Below, piece by piece: positions 19,525 to 26,546 of a stretch of 27,553 nucleotides of DNA. The DNA comes from Clostridiales bacterium (GTDB lineage Bacteria > Bacillota > Clostridia > Oscillospirales > Oscillospiraceae): positions 1 to 27,553 of the forward strand of contig SFHI01000038.1 of assembly GCA_004555705.1 (NCBI GenBank). Reading direction: 5' to 3'. Position 1 is the stretch's first letter; each line of letters starts with the position of its first letter. The notes under the pieces were generated by a model that saw only the letters and a list, made by a program, of their open reading frames with translations, was not told where the DNA came from and did no database searches. The position numbers and the translations under genes are program-made.

Positions 19525-19706
19525 GGACGATAAATTGTTGTTTACAGCAATATCACCGTAGGGGCGGATATTATCCGCCCGTAACCTTTCGTCTACAAAA
19601 GCACTCCGTTCTATCGGAAATGCTCAACTTAAGCCTTCGGGCGGCTAATAGCCGCCCCTACGGCAGCAACGTAAGGTGTTTGAAAACTGTAAACAACAAT
19701 TTATCT
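19525..19706. repeat. MITE-like element H (core class 2), inverted relative to E
   Basis: Terminal repeats TAAATTGTTGTTTA (19531-19544) and TAAACAACAATTTA (19690-19703). Hairpins are GGCGGATA-T-TATCCGCC on the left and GGCGGCTA-A-TAGCCGCC on the right. The reverse complement of its right arm (CAGTTTTCAAACACCTTACG...) matches the left arm of copy E almost base for base, so H is the same subfamily in the opposite orientation. Confidence 0.88.
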
Positions 19707-19720
19707 GTGTATAGGAGCGT

Positions 19721-19757
19721 AAAAATACGTCCCCGCCGGTTCCGGCGGGGACGTATT
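19721..19757 (-). terminator. Terminator of the ECF/SAM-hydrolase operon
   Basis: A perfect 16-bp stem (AATACGTCCCCGCCGG with its complement, TT loop), ending in TTTTT on the minus strand, 13 nt past the ecfS stop. Confidence 0.92.
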
Positions 19758-19770
19758 ATGAAATTGGGGA

Positions 19771-20331
19771 TTACTCCTTGGTCAGGCTGCCCTTCTTGGC
19801 CCGGGTCTTGCTGTAGAGCACCAGCAGCAGCGTGCCGATGACGCCGGCGGAGATGGCGTTGGTCAGAGCGGCCACGGCGCCCTGGGTGAACACCAGGGTG
19901 GGGTCCTCAGCATAGACCACGATGTCCAGGACGGGAGCCACCACAATCCAGGCCACCACGTTGGCGATTACCTGGAACACGTTGTACATCAGAATGTCCT
20001 TGCCGGTGAGGACGCCGTCCTCCACATGGAGCTTGGGGAACACCAGGCCCATGATGAAGCCCGCCACGCCGGAAGCAACGACCCAGCTCCATCAGGCGCT
20101 GCCGTACTGCACGATGTCAGACAGGGCGTGACCGATGAAGGCGACCAGGAAACCGGCCAGAGGGCCGAACAGAGCGGCGAAGAAGCCGCCGACGCCGTAG
20201 GCACTCTGAATCTGGGTTTCAGGAATGCCGGTGGGAATCTTTACGAACATGAACAGCACGGTAAACAGCGCTGCGCCCAGGGCAGTGCCCACCAGGGTTC
20301 TGGTGTTAAAGGCAAACAATTTTTTCTTCAT
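19771..20331 (-). pseudogene. ECF transporter S component (UPF0397 family) with in-frame TGA
   Basis: 187 codons from ATG 20331 (GGAGG 9 nt upstream) to TAA at 19771. Codon 80 is TGA (20092-20094), where UPF0397 proteins have the first Trp of a conserved WWSW motif: the text reads IVQYGSA-stop-WSWVVASGVAGFIMG. Both sides are in one frame and well conserved: RTLVGTALGAALF, IPTGIPETQIQ and FGPLAGFLVAFIGHAL before; ANVVAWIVVAPVLDIVVYAEDP and FTQGAVAALTNAISAG after. It would have about five to six membrane helices and confer substrate specificity on the EcfA/EcfT module encoded upstream. Family members are variously annotated as riboflavin-type or unknown substrate. A single G-to-A change explains the lesion; readthrough or a sequence error are alternatives. 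TGA serves as a normal stop in neighbouring genes. Confidence 0.88.
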
Positions 20332-20359
20332 TTCCAATATCCTCCGTTCCGAATTGTAA

Positions 20360-20407
20360 GTACGAACGTACAGTGATTATTTTACATCAGTTTTCCGGTT
20401 TTGTAAA
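20360..20407 (-). promoter_or_regulatory. Possible internal promoter and palindromic operator before ecfS
   Basis: On the minus strand, TTTACA (20402-20407), 17-nt spacer, TAAAAT (20379-20384). The -35 overlaps the last codons of the upstream SAM-hydrolase gene. The palindrome GTACGAACGTAC (20360-20371) falls at about +1 to +12 of the predicted transcript, a typical repressor position. This would let ecfS be expressed separately from the operon. Inferred only. Confidence 0.45.
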
Positions 20408-21250
20408 GACAACAGTCCACTCGGGACCAAAATTCAGGTCAAATTTTTTGCACATACTTCCCTGGCTTACGGCCATGGCCACCTTCATCAGCTCGTTATT
20501 GTAGATCATGGGGTCGCCCTTTTTGGCGAAACCGAAGCTCTGATGGAAGAGCACCGTCCGGTTGAACACCTCCCGATCCTCGTGGAAGATGGACACGTGC
20601 ACCATGTCGCCGTACTGGAAGCCCGCGCTCTGGAAGTCTGCCAGGGGGATGTTGGTCCAGAGATTGCCGAAGTTGGGGTCATTGATTTCAAAATAGCCCT
20701 TTACTTTTCCGGGGGCCACCTCGGGCGCGTAGATGGGGTGCTCCACGATCTCCTCCACCGGATATTCCGGGCCCACGCCCTCGAAATCGATGATGCCGCT
20801 GGCCAGCCGGGCGGCGGTGTAGCCGAACAGGTCCCGGCCATGGAAGATGGCCACGCCCTCGGTGCCCTTGCCCCGGAGGCGGTTGACGGATTCGTCGATT
20901 TCCCGGACGGCCTCAATGCCGATGAACTTCTTCACATGGGTCAGGCTCCCGTTGTCCGGGGACACCACATAGTAGCCGTCCACGGTTTTGGCCACGCAGG
21001 CCCGGCGCTTGGTGCCCACGCCGGGGTCCACCACGGATACGTAGATGGTGCCCTTGGGCCAGAACTGGAGGCTCTGGTACAGCCGGTAGCTGGCGCTCCA
21101 GGTGTCGTACTGGGGCAGCTGATGGGTGCCGTCGAAGATTTCCAGCTCCCGGTCCACGGACTTCACCACGCCGTACATGGAGCTGACCGCGCCCTCGGCG
21201 TAGGTGAAGTCGGTCTGGAACACCAGAATGGGCTTGTCAAACATACTCAT
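20387..21250 (-). CDS. S-adenosylmethionine hydrolase (SAM hydroxide adenosyltransferase, DUF62), copy 1
   Basis: 287 aa. The family splits S-adenosylmethionine with water into adenosine and methionine and is related to fluorinase and chlorinase. The Asp-Arg-His triad expected for the hydroxide-type enzyme can be placed at D75 and R82 (VSVVDPGVGTKRR, 7 apart as in the family) and H137 (IFHGRD). SPDNGSLTHV is the conserved substrate loop. The C-terminal domain has NLWTNIP and ends VVFTKPEN. I chose ATG 21250 with GAGGAGG 9 nt upstream; an ATG two codons later is less well spaced. It lies 14 nt after ecfT and 55 nt before ecfS, and is paralogous along its whole length to the gene at 23810-24664. 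Cytosolic. Duplication around a transporter suggests roles tied to the imported compound. Confidence 0.9.
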   Translation of the reverse strand: MSMFDKPILVFQTDFTYAEGAVSSMYGVVKSVDRELEIFDGTHQLPQYDTWSASYRLYQSLQFWPKGTIYVSVVDPGVGTKRRACVAKTVDGYYVVSPDNGSLTHVKKFIGIEAVREIDESVNRLRGKGTEGVAIFHGRDLFGYTAARLASGIIDFEGVGPEYPVEEIVEHPIYAPEVAPGKVKGYFEINDPNFGNLWTNIPLADFQSAGFQYGDMVHVSIFHEDREVFNRTVLFHQSFGFAKKGDPMIYNNELMKVAMAVSQGSMCKKFDLNFGPEWTVVFTKPEN

Positions 21251-21264
21251 ACTATTTTTCCTCC

Positions 21265-22098
21265 TCAGATAAATGGATTCCAGAATCTGCCGTGATTGAC
21301 AAAGGCGGTGATGGCCATGACCGCCGCCAGAATGGCAAGGCAGACGCCAATACAGATGTAATCCTTTTGTCCCATGGGGGTTGCTGCGTACCAGGTGCGC
21401 TTTTTGTGCTTGCCGAAGCCCCGCAGGTCCATGGCGTTGCTGACCACATCCACCCGGTCCAATGTGGAGAAGATCAGCGGGATGCAGATGTTCATCACAT
21501 TCTTGACCCGGGTGCCCAGCTTCTCCTTTTTGCTCAGGTCCAGGCCCCGGCTCTGCTGGGCCACGGCGATGTCGTTGTAGTTGCGGATGGTGTCCGGGAA
21601 GTAGCGCAGGGTCAGAGCCAGGGCATAGGCCGCCTTGTAGCTGACATGGACGCCGTTGAGGGAGGACGCGAACTCCGAGGGGTTGGTGGTGAGCAGAAAC
21701 AGCATCCCCAGGGGAATCACCGAGGCGTACTTGGCGAATTTGCTGATCTGGTAGAGCAGCTGCTCCTGGGTGACGGTGTAGCGGCTGCTGAACCGGAAGA
21801 GCTCGTGACAGGTTCCGTAAATCTCCACACCGTAGGTGGGGTTGAACAGGTACGTCAGCAGAAAATTCATGCCCAGGAAGATGACCACCGCCCACAGCAT
21901 GACCTTGATCTGGGAGAAGGTGATGCCGGACAGGCGCAGCACCGTAAACGACAGTACCATGATGACCAGAATGCTGCGGATGTCGTAGGTAAACATAACG
22001 CTTGCGGAGAGAATCAGGAAGCACAGTAACTTCGTCAGGCCGGAGAGCCTGAACACCCAGTTGTCCCGCTCCACATAGTCGAAGATTTTATCCTTCAT
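21265..22098 (-). CDS. ecfT: ECF transporter transmembrane component EcfT
   Basis: 277 aa with several hydrophobic segments in the N-terminal 130 residues (LTKLLCFLILSASVMF, ILVIMVLSFTVL, VMLWAVVIFLGMNFLLTYLF) and one at the C-terminus (YICIGVCLAILAAVMAITAF). The cytoplasmic region carries the two coupling motifs of the CbiQ/EcfT family in the forms QQSRGLDL and AMDLRGFGK, where Arg-Gly contacts the ATPases. EcfT links the S component to the ATPase pair. ATG 22098 (MKDKIFDYVERD) follows GGGAGGTGG and overlaps the ATPase gene by 11 nt, a sign of translational coupling. Confidence 0.92.
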   Translation of the reverse strand: MKDKIFDYVERDNWVFRLSGLTKLLCFLILSASVMFTYDIRSILVIMVLSFTVLRLSGITFSQIKVMLWAVVIFLGMNFLLTYLFNPTYGVEIYGTCHELFRFSSRYTVTQEQLLYQISKFAKYASVIPLGMLFLLTTNPSEFASSLNGVHVSYKAAYALALTLRYFPDTIRNYNDIAVAQQSRGLDLSKKEKLGTRVKNVMNICIPLIFSTLDRVDVVSNAMDLRGFGKHKKRTWYAATPMGQKDYICIGVCLAILAAVMAITAFVNHGRFWNPFI

Positions 22099-23800
22099 GG
22101 CGTACCACCTCCCGCTCGTAGTCGATGAAGTTCTGGACGAAGGTTCCGGGCTCCGGAATGCCCGCCATGGAGGCCAACTCATAGAGACTGGTCAGCTTCA
22201 GGCTGGCCCGGGAGGCAATTTCGGGATTTGTCAGGATGTCCACCGCTGTGCTGTCGCCGATCTTCCGGCCGTTGCTGATGACGATGGCGTGGGGGGTGTA
22301 CTCCAGCATCAGGTGCATATCGTGGGTGATCATCAGGATGGTGACCCCCTGGTCATTCAGGCTCTTGAGGAACTCCATAATCTCGGTATAGTGGCGGTAA
22401 TCCTGACCGGCGGTGGGCTCGTCCAGAATCAGAATCTGGGGCTCCATCACCAAAATGGAGGCAATGGTCACCCGTTTCTTCTGCCCGAAGCTGAGGGCGG
22501 AGACGGGCCACTTCTTGAAGGGAGCCAGGCCGCAGATTTTCAGGGCCTTCTCCACCTTCTCCCGGACGGTGTCCTCGTCCACCCCCCGGTTGCGCAGGCC
22601 CAGAGCCACCTCGTCATAGATCATGGATTTGCAGATCATCTGGTTGGGGTTCTGCATCACATAGCCGATGCGAAGGGAACGCTCCTTGATGGTGCTGCCC
22701 CGGAGGGATTCCTCCCGGAAGAGGATTTCCCCGGAGCTTTCCTTTACAAAGCCGCAGATCACCTTGGCCAGGGTGCTTTTGCCCGCGCCGTTGGTGCCCA
22801 CGATGCTGACCATTTCCCCCTCCCGGATGGTAAAGGACACATCCTTGAGGATTTTCCGCTTCCGGTCATACTGGAAGTTCAAATCCTTTACCGTGAGGAT
22901 GGGGGGCTTCTCCGGGGCGCTCTTTCGGGGCTGCCGGGACTGGTGCCACTGCATGAGGGGCTCCCGGACGGCGCCCATATCCAGGGTTTCCAGCTGACCG
23001 GCGTGGAGTTCGGGGGTAATGGGAATCCCGGCGTACTTCAGGGCCGTGACGTACAGCGGCTCCCGGATGCCCAGCTGGGGCAGAATTCCGGCGGCCATCA
23101 GCTCGTCCGGGGTCATGTCCGCGGCCACCCGGCCGTCGCTCATGACGATGATCCGGTCCACCCGGCGGTAGAGCACATCCTCCAGGCGGTGCTCGATGAT
23201 GACCACGGTCTTGTTGTACTGCCGCGCAATCCGGTCGATGAGATCAATGGCCACCTTGCCGGTGGCGGGGTCCAGGTTGGCCAGAGGTTCGTCAAAGAGC
23301 AGGGTTTCCACCTGGTTGACCATCACCCCGGCAAAGGCCACCCGCTGCTTCTGGCCGCCTGACAGCTCATAGGGGGAGGATTTGAGCAGCTGGCCCATAT
23401 CCATCAGGTCCGCCACTTCCTGGACGGTTTTCTTCATCTGGGCCTGGGGAGTGCAGTCGTTTTCCAGGGAGAAGGCGATATCCTCTCCCACGCTGAGGCC
23501 CACAAACTGGCCGTCGGAGTCCTGGAGAACGGTGCCCACCTTCTTGGACAGAGCGAAAATCCCCGCTTCCTTTGTGTTGAGGCCCCCCACCGTTACGCTG
23601 CCTGTAATCTCGCCCCGGTAGCTGAAGGGGATCAGGCCGTTGATGCAGTGGCCCAGGGTGCTCTTGCCGCTGCCGGAGGGACCCACGATCAGCACCTTTT
23701 CTCCTTTGTAGATGGTCAGGTCGATGTGATGCAATGTGGGCTCCGCCTGGGAGAAATACTGGAAGGAGAAATCCTTGAATTCAATGATGGGTTCTTTCAT
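22088..23800 (-). CDS. ECF transporter fused double ATPase (EcfA-EcfA')
   Basis: 570 aa, two ABC ATPase domains in one chain, replacing separate EcfA1/EcfA2. In domain 1, Walker A GPSGSGKST is at 40-48, Q-loop VLQDSDGQF follows, and then signature LSGGQKQRVAF and Walker B LLFDEPLANLDP. In domain 2, Walker A GTNGAGKST lies near 345, with LSFGQKKRVTI and LILDEPTAGQD. The second signature is LSFGQ rather than LSGGQ, a common EcfA variation. It powers vitamin- or nucleoside-type uptake together with EcfT and the S component. ATG 23800 has TAGGAG upstream and starts 9 nt after the stop of the preceding SAM-hydrolase gene. Fused ATPases of this type commonly accompany UPF0397 S components. Confidence 0.94.
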   Translation of the reverse strand: MKEPIIEFKDFSFQYFSQAEPTLHHIDLTIYKGEKVLIVGPSGSGKSTLGHCINGLIPFSYRGEITGSVTVGGLNTKEAGIFALSKKVGTVLQDSDGQFVGLSVGEDIAFSLENDCTPQAQMKKTVQEVADLMDMGQLLKSSPYELSGGQKQRVAFAGVMVNQVETLLFDEPLANLDPATGKVAIDLIDRIARQYNKTVVIIEHRLEDVLYRRVDRIIVMSDGRVAADMTPDELMAAGILPQLGIREPLYVTALKYAGIPITPELHAGQLETLDMGAVREPLMQWHQSRQPRKSAPEKPPILTVKDLNFQYDRKRKILKDVSFTIREGEMVSIVGTNGAGKSTLAKVICGFVKESSGEILFREESLRGSTIKERSLRIGYVMQNPNQMICKSMIYDEVALGLRNRGVDEDTVREKVEKALKICGLAPFKKWPVSALSFGQKKRVTIASILVMEPQILILDEPTAGQDYRHYTEIMEFLKSLNDQGVTILMITHDMHLMLEYTPHAIVISNGRKIGDSTAVDILTNPEIASRASLKLTSLYELASMAGIPEPGTFVQNFIDYEREVVRHEG

Positions 23801-23809
23801 GCCGGACTC

Positions 23810-24664
23810 CTATTCGTAGATGACCCGGGGGGCCCTGCGGATGTGGATTTTCCACTTGTTCCCCGTACCGATGTTGTAGGCCCTGGCGAAGGAGCCCTGG
23901 TTGATGGCCACGGCCATGCAGTCCAGGCTGTTCACATACACCAGCGGCTCGCCCACGCAGACATCCGCAAAGCTCCTGGCATAGGTCAGGATGTTCTTAT
24001 AGAGCATCCGGGTCTCGTTTTCAATGCTGATTTCCAGACGGCCGCCGTGGGGAACTCCCAGCTTCGCGAACAGCTCCCGGGGGATATTGGTCCACAGGCT
24101 GCCGAACCGGACGTCCAGCACGTCGATGGTGCCGCTGACGCTGTCGCCCTCCAGCTTGGCGTCCACCACGGGGAGCTCAATGACGCTGTCCGCATCCACG
24201 GCAGGCCCCACCTGCTCGAAGGTGATGACGCCTGCAGCCAGCCGGGCGCCGGTGAAGGCGTAGATGTCCCGGCCGTGGAAGGTGTAGCTCTCCCCGGAGC
24301 CCTGGAGCCGGTTCACGCTTTCGTCGATGATCCGGGCGGCGCGGATGCCGCACATCCGTTTCACATGGGTCAGGGTGCCGTTGTCGGGGGTGATGATATA
24401 GTGGCCGCCGTTGGTTTCCACCGCGATGGAACGCCGGGTGGAGCCAACCCCGGGGTCTACCACGCTGACGAACACCGTGCCCTGGGGCCAGTAGCTGACC
24501 GTCTGAATCAGGCGGTAGGAGGCTTCCCAGATATCATAGGGGGTGATCTCATGGGTCAGGTTGGAGATGACAAGCCCGGGGTCAACCCCGTAGGCCACGC
24601 CGTACATGGCGCTGACCGCGCCGTCCACGGTGCCGAAGTCGGATTGAAAAACAAGGGGCTTCAT
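23810..24664 (-). CDS. S-adenosylmethionine hydrolase (SAM hydroxide adenosyltransferase, DUF62), copy 2
   Basis: 284 aa, first gene of the operon. Same family and presumed reaction as the gene at 20387-21250. The motifs are closer to the family consensus: FQSDFGTVDGAVSAMYG at the N-terminus, the triad D70 and R77 (SVVDPGVGSTRRS) and H130 (FHGRD), and ITPDNGTLTHV. SLWTNIPRELF marks the C-terminal beta domain. ATG 24664 has only a weak AAAGG-type ribosome binding site, unusual in this window. A good promoter lies just upstream. Both copies keep all three triad residues, so there is no sign that either is inactive. A chlorinase/fluorinase role is unlikely because the hydroxide-type Arg and His are present. 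Confidence 0.92.
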   Translation of the reverse strand: MKPLVFQSDFGTVDGAVSAMYGVAYGVDPGLVISNLTHEITPYDIWEASYRLIQTVSYWPQGTVFVSVVDPGVGSTRRSIAVETNGGHYIITPDNGTLTHVKRMCGIRAARIIDESVNRLQGSGESYTFHGRDIYAFTGARLAAGVITFEQVGPAVDADSVIELPVVDAKLEGDSVSGTIDVLDVRFGSLWTNIPRELFAKLGVPHGGRLEISIENETRMLYKNILTYARSFADVCVGEPLVYVNSLDCMAVAINQGSFARAYNIGTGNKWKIHIRRAPRVIYE

Positions 24665-24702
24665 TTCGATTCATCGCCTTTCTGCGTATTTTTCCTTTCA
24701 TC

Positions 24703-24731
24703 AGTATACAGCCGAAAGCCTTCAAATGCAA
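24703..24731 (-). promoter_or_regulatory. Sigma-A promoter of the ECF/SAM-hydrolase operon
   Basis: On the minus strand, -35 TTGCAT (24726-24731), 17-nt spacer, -10 TATACT (24703-24708). The leader is only about 30 nt, leaving no room for a riboswitch between promoter and gene. Confidence 0.8.
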
Positions 24732-24734
24732 GGA

Positions 24735-24788
24735 AAAACCCCGAAGCTCGGGCGAAAAAACACTTCTCGCCCCATGCTGCGGGGTTCC
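24735..24788 (-). terminator. Probable terminator of the 79-aa gene, nested stems
   Basis: On the minus strand, an outer stem AACCCCG / CGGGGTT encloses an inner stem GGGCGA / TCGCCC and ends in TTTTTCC. It lies just past the stop of the gene at 24795 and ahead of the next promoter. Confidence 0.6.
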
Positions 24789-24794
24789 TTCCCT

Positions 24795-25034
24795 CTACTT
24801 CCACCAGGTTTCCAGGATGGCCAGAATCTGTTCCTCATAATTCCCGTCAAAATCCTCACTTTTCCCGGCGGAGCGGACGTTGCTCTGGGCGCCCCGCTCC
24901 GGGGCGGGGTACTCCCAGATGTGGTAGCTCAGTCCCTTGTGGACAAACGTGATGCTGCCGCAGTCGTCCTCCTCATAGTATTGGAAAGGAACACCGTGGG
25001 ATGTCAGGTGTTCGCGTACTCTGTTCAGCCGCAT
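24795..25034 (-). CDS. Conserved small protein of unknown function (79 aa)
   Basis: 79 aa, acidic and aromatic, with no membrane segment or known catalytic motif. It starts MRLNRVREHLTSHGVPFQYYEE and continues DDCGSITFVHKGLSYHIWEY; the C-terminus is DFDGNYEEQILAILETWWK. Sequences of this pattern recur in clostridial genomes as uncharacterised proteins, as far as I recall. The start is well supported by AGGAGGAG upstream of ATG 25034. It is a single gene between the ECF operon and repeat copy I, with its own apparent terminator. No convincing promoter was found in the 50 nt between its start and the repeat, so transcription may begin at the edge of, or within, copy I. Confidence 0.8.
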   Translation of the reverse strand: MRLNRVREHLTSHGVPFQYYEEDDCGSITFVHKGLSYHIWEYPAPERGAQSNVRSAGKSEDFDGNYEEQILAILETWWK

Positions 25035-25082
25035 GGAATCTCCTCCTGATTACAATCTCGTGTAGATTGGGTTCCTTCAGCA

Positions 25083-25320
25083 GTCCGATAAATTGTTGTT
25101 TATACGTTCTTTGCTGTCATTGCGAGCCAGTGCGCACACTGGCGTGGCAATCCCCCGGTTGAATGGAACCAGGTAGCGATTACCGCCAAGAACCGTAACA
25201 ACCCCTGTTTTTCGGGTGCTATTCGGTACATTCTCACTCTAACTGGGGGATTGCCACACCAGTCTGCGGACTGGTTCGCAATGACAGGAAACTCGAAGGC
25301 GAAGCCGCTAAACAACAGGG
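25083..25320. repeat. MITE-like element I (core class 1b), right end disrupted
   Basis: The left end TAAATTGTTGTTTA (25089-25102) is perfect. Arms lie at about 25114-25157 (CCAGTG-CGCA-CACTGG) and 25244-25287 (CCAGTC-TGCG-GACTGG). The inter-arm spacer matches copy C. The right terminus reads GCTAAACAACA and then turns abruptly into GGGCACCTCTAAAAACTCC instead of ATTTA, so the last bases were replaced by, or joined to, other DNA. Confidence 0.85.
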
Positions 25321-25374
25321 CACCTCTAAAAACTCCTTTTTGGCTTTTGAGCGGATCTTTTACCCTCACAATGC

Positions 25375-25421
25375 GTTTTGAAAATCCCGCAATACATCCA
25401 GTATTCCGGAATTTTCAAAAC
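25375..25421. repeat. Long imperfect palindrome (21-bp arms)
   Basis: Arms at 25375-25395 and 25401-25421 pair almost throughout around a 5-nt loop ATCCA, with one or two mismatches plus one possible G-U. There is no T tract on either side, so it is a poor intrinsic terminator. It lies in the 165-nt gap between the broken end of repeat I and the stop of the gene at 25485. It looks like part of another small repeat or mobile-element remnant beginning GGGCACCTCT. Confidence 0.7.
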
Positions 25422-25484
25422 TTTTGTATCTCCTTGCTGTATCAGATCAATCCGTGTTTGTGGGAACAACCTTTGACCTGCGGA

Positions 25485-26450
25485 TCAGCATCCGCTGTCG
25501 GGGTGGAATTGGCGCTGGCGCTTCACCCAGTGGCTGCGGGGGTTGTGGAAGGGGGCGGGGCCCTCCAGCTCGGATTCGCCGATGGTGAGGTCCGCCCGGA
25601 TGGCGCTGTCATACACCGAGCGGCCCAGGAAGGGAATGGGGATTCTCGCCAGTGGGAACAGGTAGCAGGCGTGGTAGCACACCTCTGCCGCGAAGCAGTG
25701 GAAGGAGGTATCCGCTGTGTGGGTGGCGAGGACGGCCAGCGCCTCGTATTCACTTGGGTTTTCAGGGTCACGGATGGTGATGCGCCCATGGTCGCATACG
25801 GTACAGCCCGCCCGGGCATTGTTTTCCTCCAGAAACCGGGCTAAACGGCACCGGGGATTCCGGGAATACTGCTGAGCGTAGGCAACGGGAACCGGGAGGG
25901 AGCCGTCCCGTGCCAGCCCTGCGATGAAGCGGACGTAAAGCTCCGCAATCAGGTAGGGAGCCTGGGCTTGTGGGCGGCGGAAGTAGGCCTTCAGGGTTTC
26001 ACTATGCCGCTGGCCCCGGGAGGCCACCACCCGGTTGATTTCCAGGTTCAGAGCGGCGCGACTCTCCGGGGAGGGGTCTGCCAGACACCGGGTCAGCGCG
26101 TCGGTATGGAATTCAATGAAGCTGACCGTCACCCCCGGGGTATCCCCGTCAGCAATTTCTCCCCGCTGGGCGTTGTACTCCTGCTCCCGCATTTTGAAGA
26201 GGCTGTAACAGAAATCCCCCGATCTGGGGATGCCGTAAAGATACCAGTCGTCAAAGAACAGGTCGCAGCGCCGCTGCTCTCCCCGGGCGTTGGGGAAGGT
26301 TTCAATGCCCCTGCCTGTCAGAATGTCCGCCAGGGAGCGTGTGGACGCGCAGAATCCGTCCTCAGTGCGGCAGAGAGTCTCCGGCGTCAGGGAAAGCTCC
26401 CGGAACAGGGGCGGAATCTGGGGCGGCGCAGGGTGAATGCCGTATCTCAT
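25485..26450 (-). CDS. Uncharacterised 321-aa protein
   Basis: Family not recognised. 321 aa, with no signal peptide and no clear membrane helix, so presumably cytosolic. It starts MRYGIHPAPPQIPPLF. The middle is rich in charged and aromatic residues (CDLFFDDWYLYGIPRSGDF, EYNAQRGEIADGD). The C-terminal third has a cluster of Cys and His (GCTVCDHGRI, then FHCFAAEVCYHACYLFP), which could bind a metal, though the spacing fits no family I can name. Coding status is supported by length, a good ribosome binding site (AAGGAAG 8 nt before ATG 26450), a consensus promoter and GC-rich codon use like its neighbours. It is a single gene, divergent from the small gene at 26547. An upstream defence or regulatory role should not be assumed. 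Confidence 0.8.
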   Translation of the reverse strand: MRYGIHPAPPQIPPLFRELSLTPETLCRTEDGFCASTRSLADILTGRGIETFPNARGEQRRCDLFFDDWYLYGIPRSGDFCYSLFKMREQEYNAQRGEIADGDTPGVTVSFIEFHTDALTRCLADPSPESRAALNLEINRVVASRGQRHSETLKAYFRRPQAQAPYLIAELYVRFIAGLARDGSLPVPVAYAQQYSRNPRCRLARFLEENNARAGCTVCDHGRITIRDPENPSEYEALAVLATHTADTSFHCFAAEVCYHACYLFPLARIPIPFLGRSVYDSAIRADLTIGESELEGPAPFHNPRSHWVKRQRQFHPDSGC

Positions 26451-26474
26451 GGTGTGTCACTTCCTTATGAGAAG

Positions 26475-26503
26475 AGTATAGCGCCCGGGGCGAAGGTTGT
26501 CAA
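26475..26503 (-). promoter_or_regulatory. Consensus sigma-A promoter of the 321-aa gene
   Basis: On the minus strand, TTGACA (26498-26503), 17-nt spacer, TATACT (26475-26480), 24 nt before the ATG. It lies inside the divergent gap with the 52-aa gene. Confidence 0.88.
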
Positions 26504-26546
26504 TTCCCCGGAGGAAGCCGCATAGAATGGCCGGGAGGTGAGCGCC

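Noticed and set aside
20387..21250. Chlorinase/fluorinase function for the DUF62 genes
   Set aside because: Both copies retain the Asp-Arg-His triad of water-using SAM hydroxide adenosyltransferases, and there is no halogenated-metabolite biosynthesis context.
25480..25495. GCGGAT-CAGC-ATCCGC hairpin at the stop of the 321-aa gene as a terminator
   Set aside because: The stem overlaps the stop codon and has no T tract on the minus strand.
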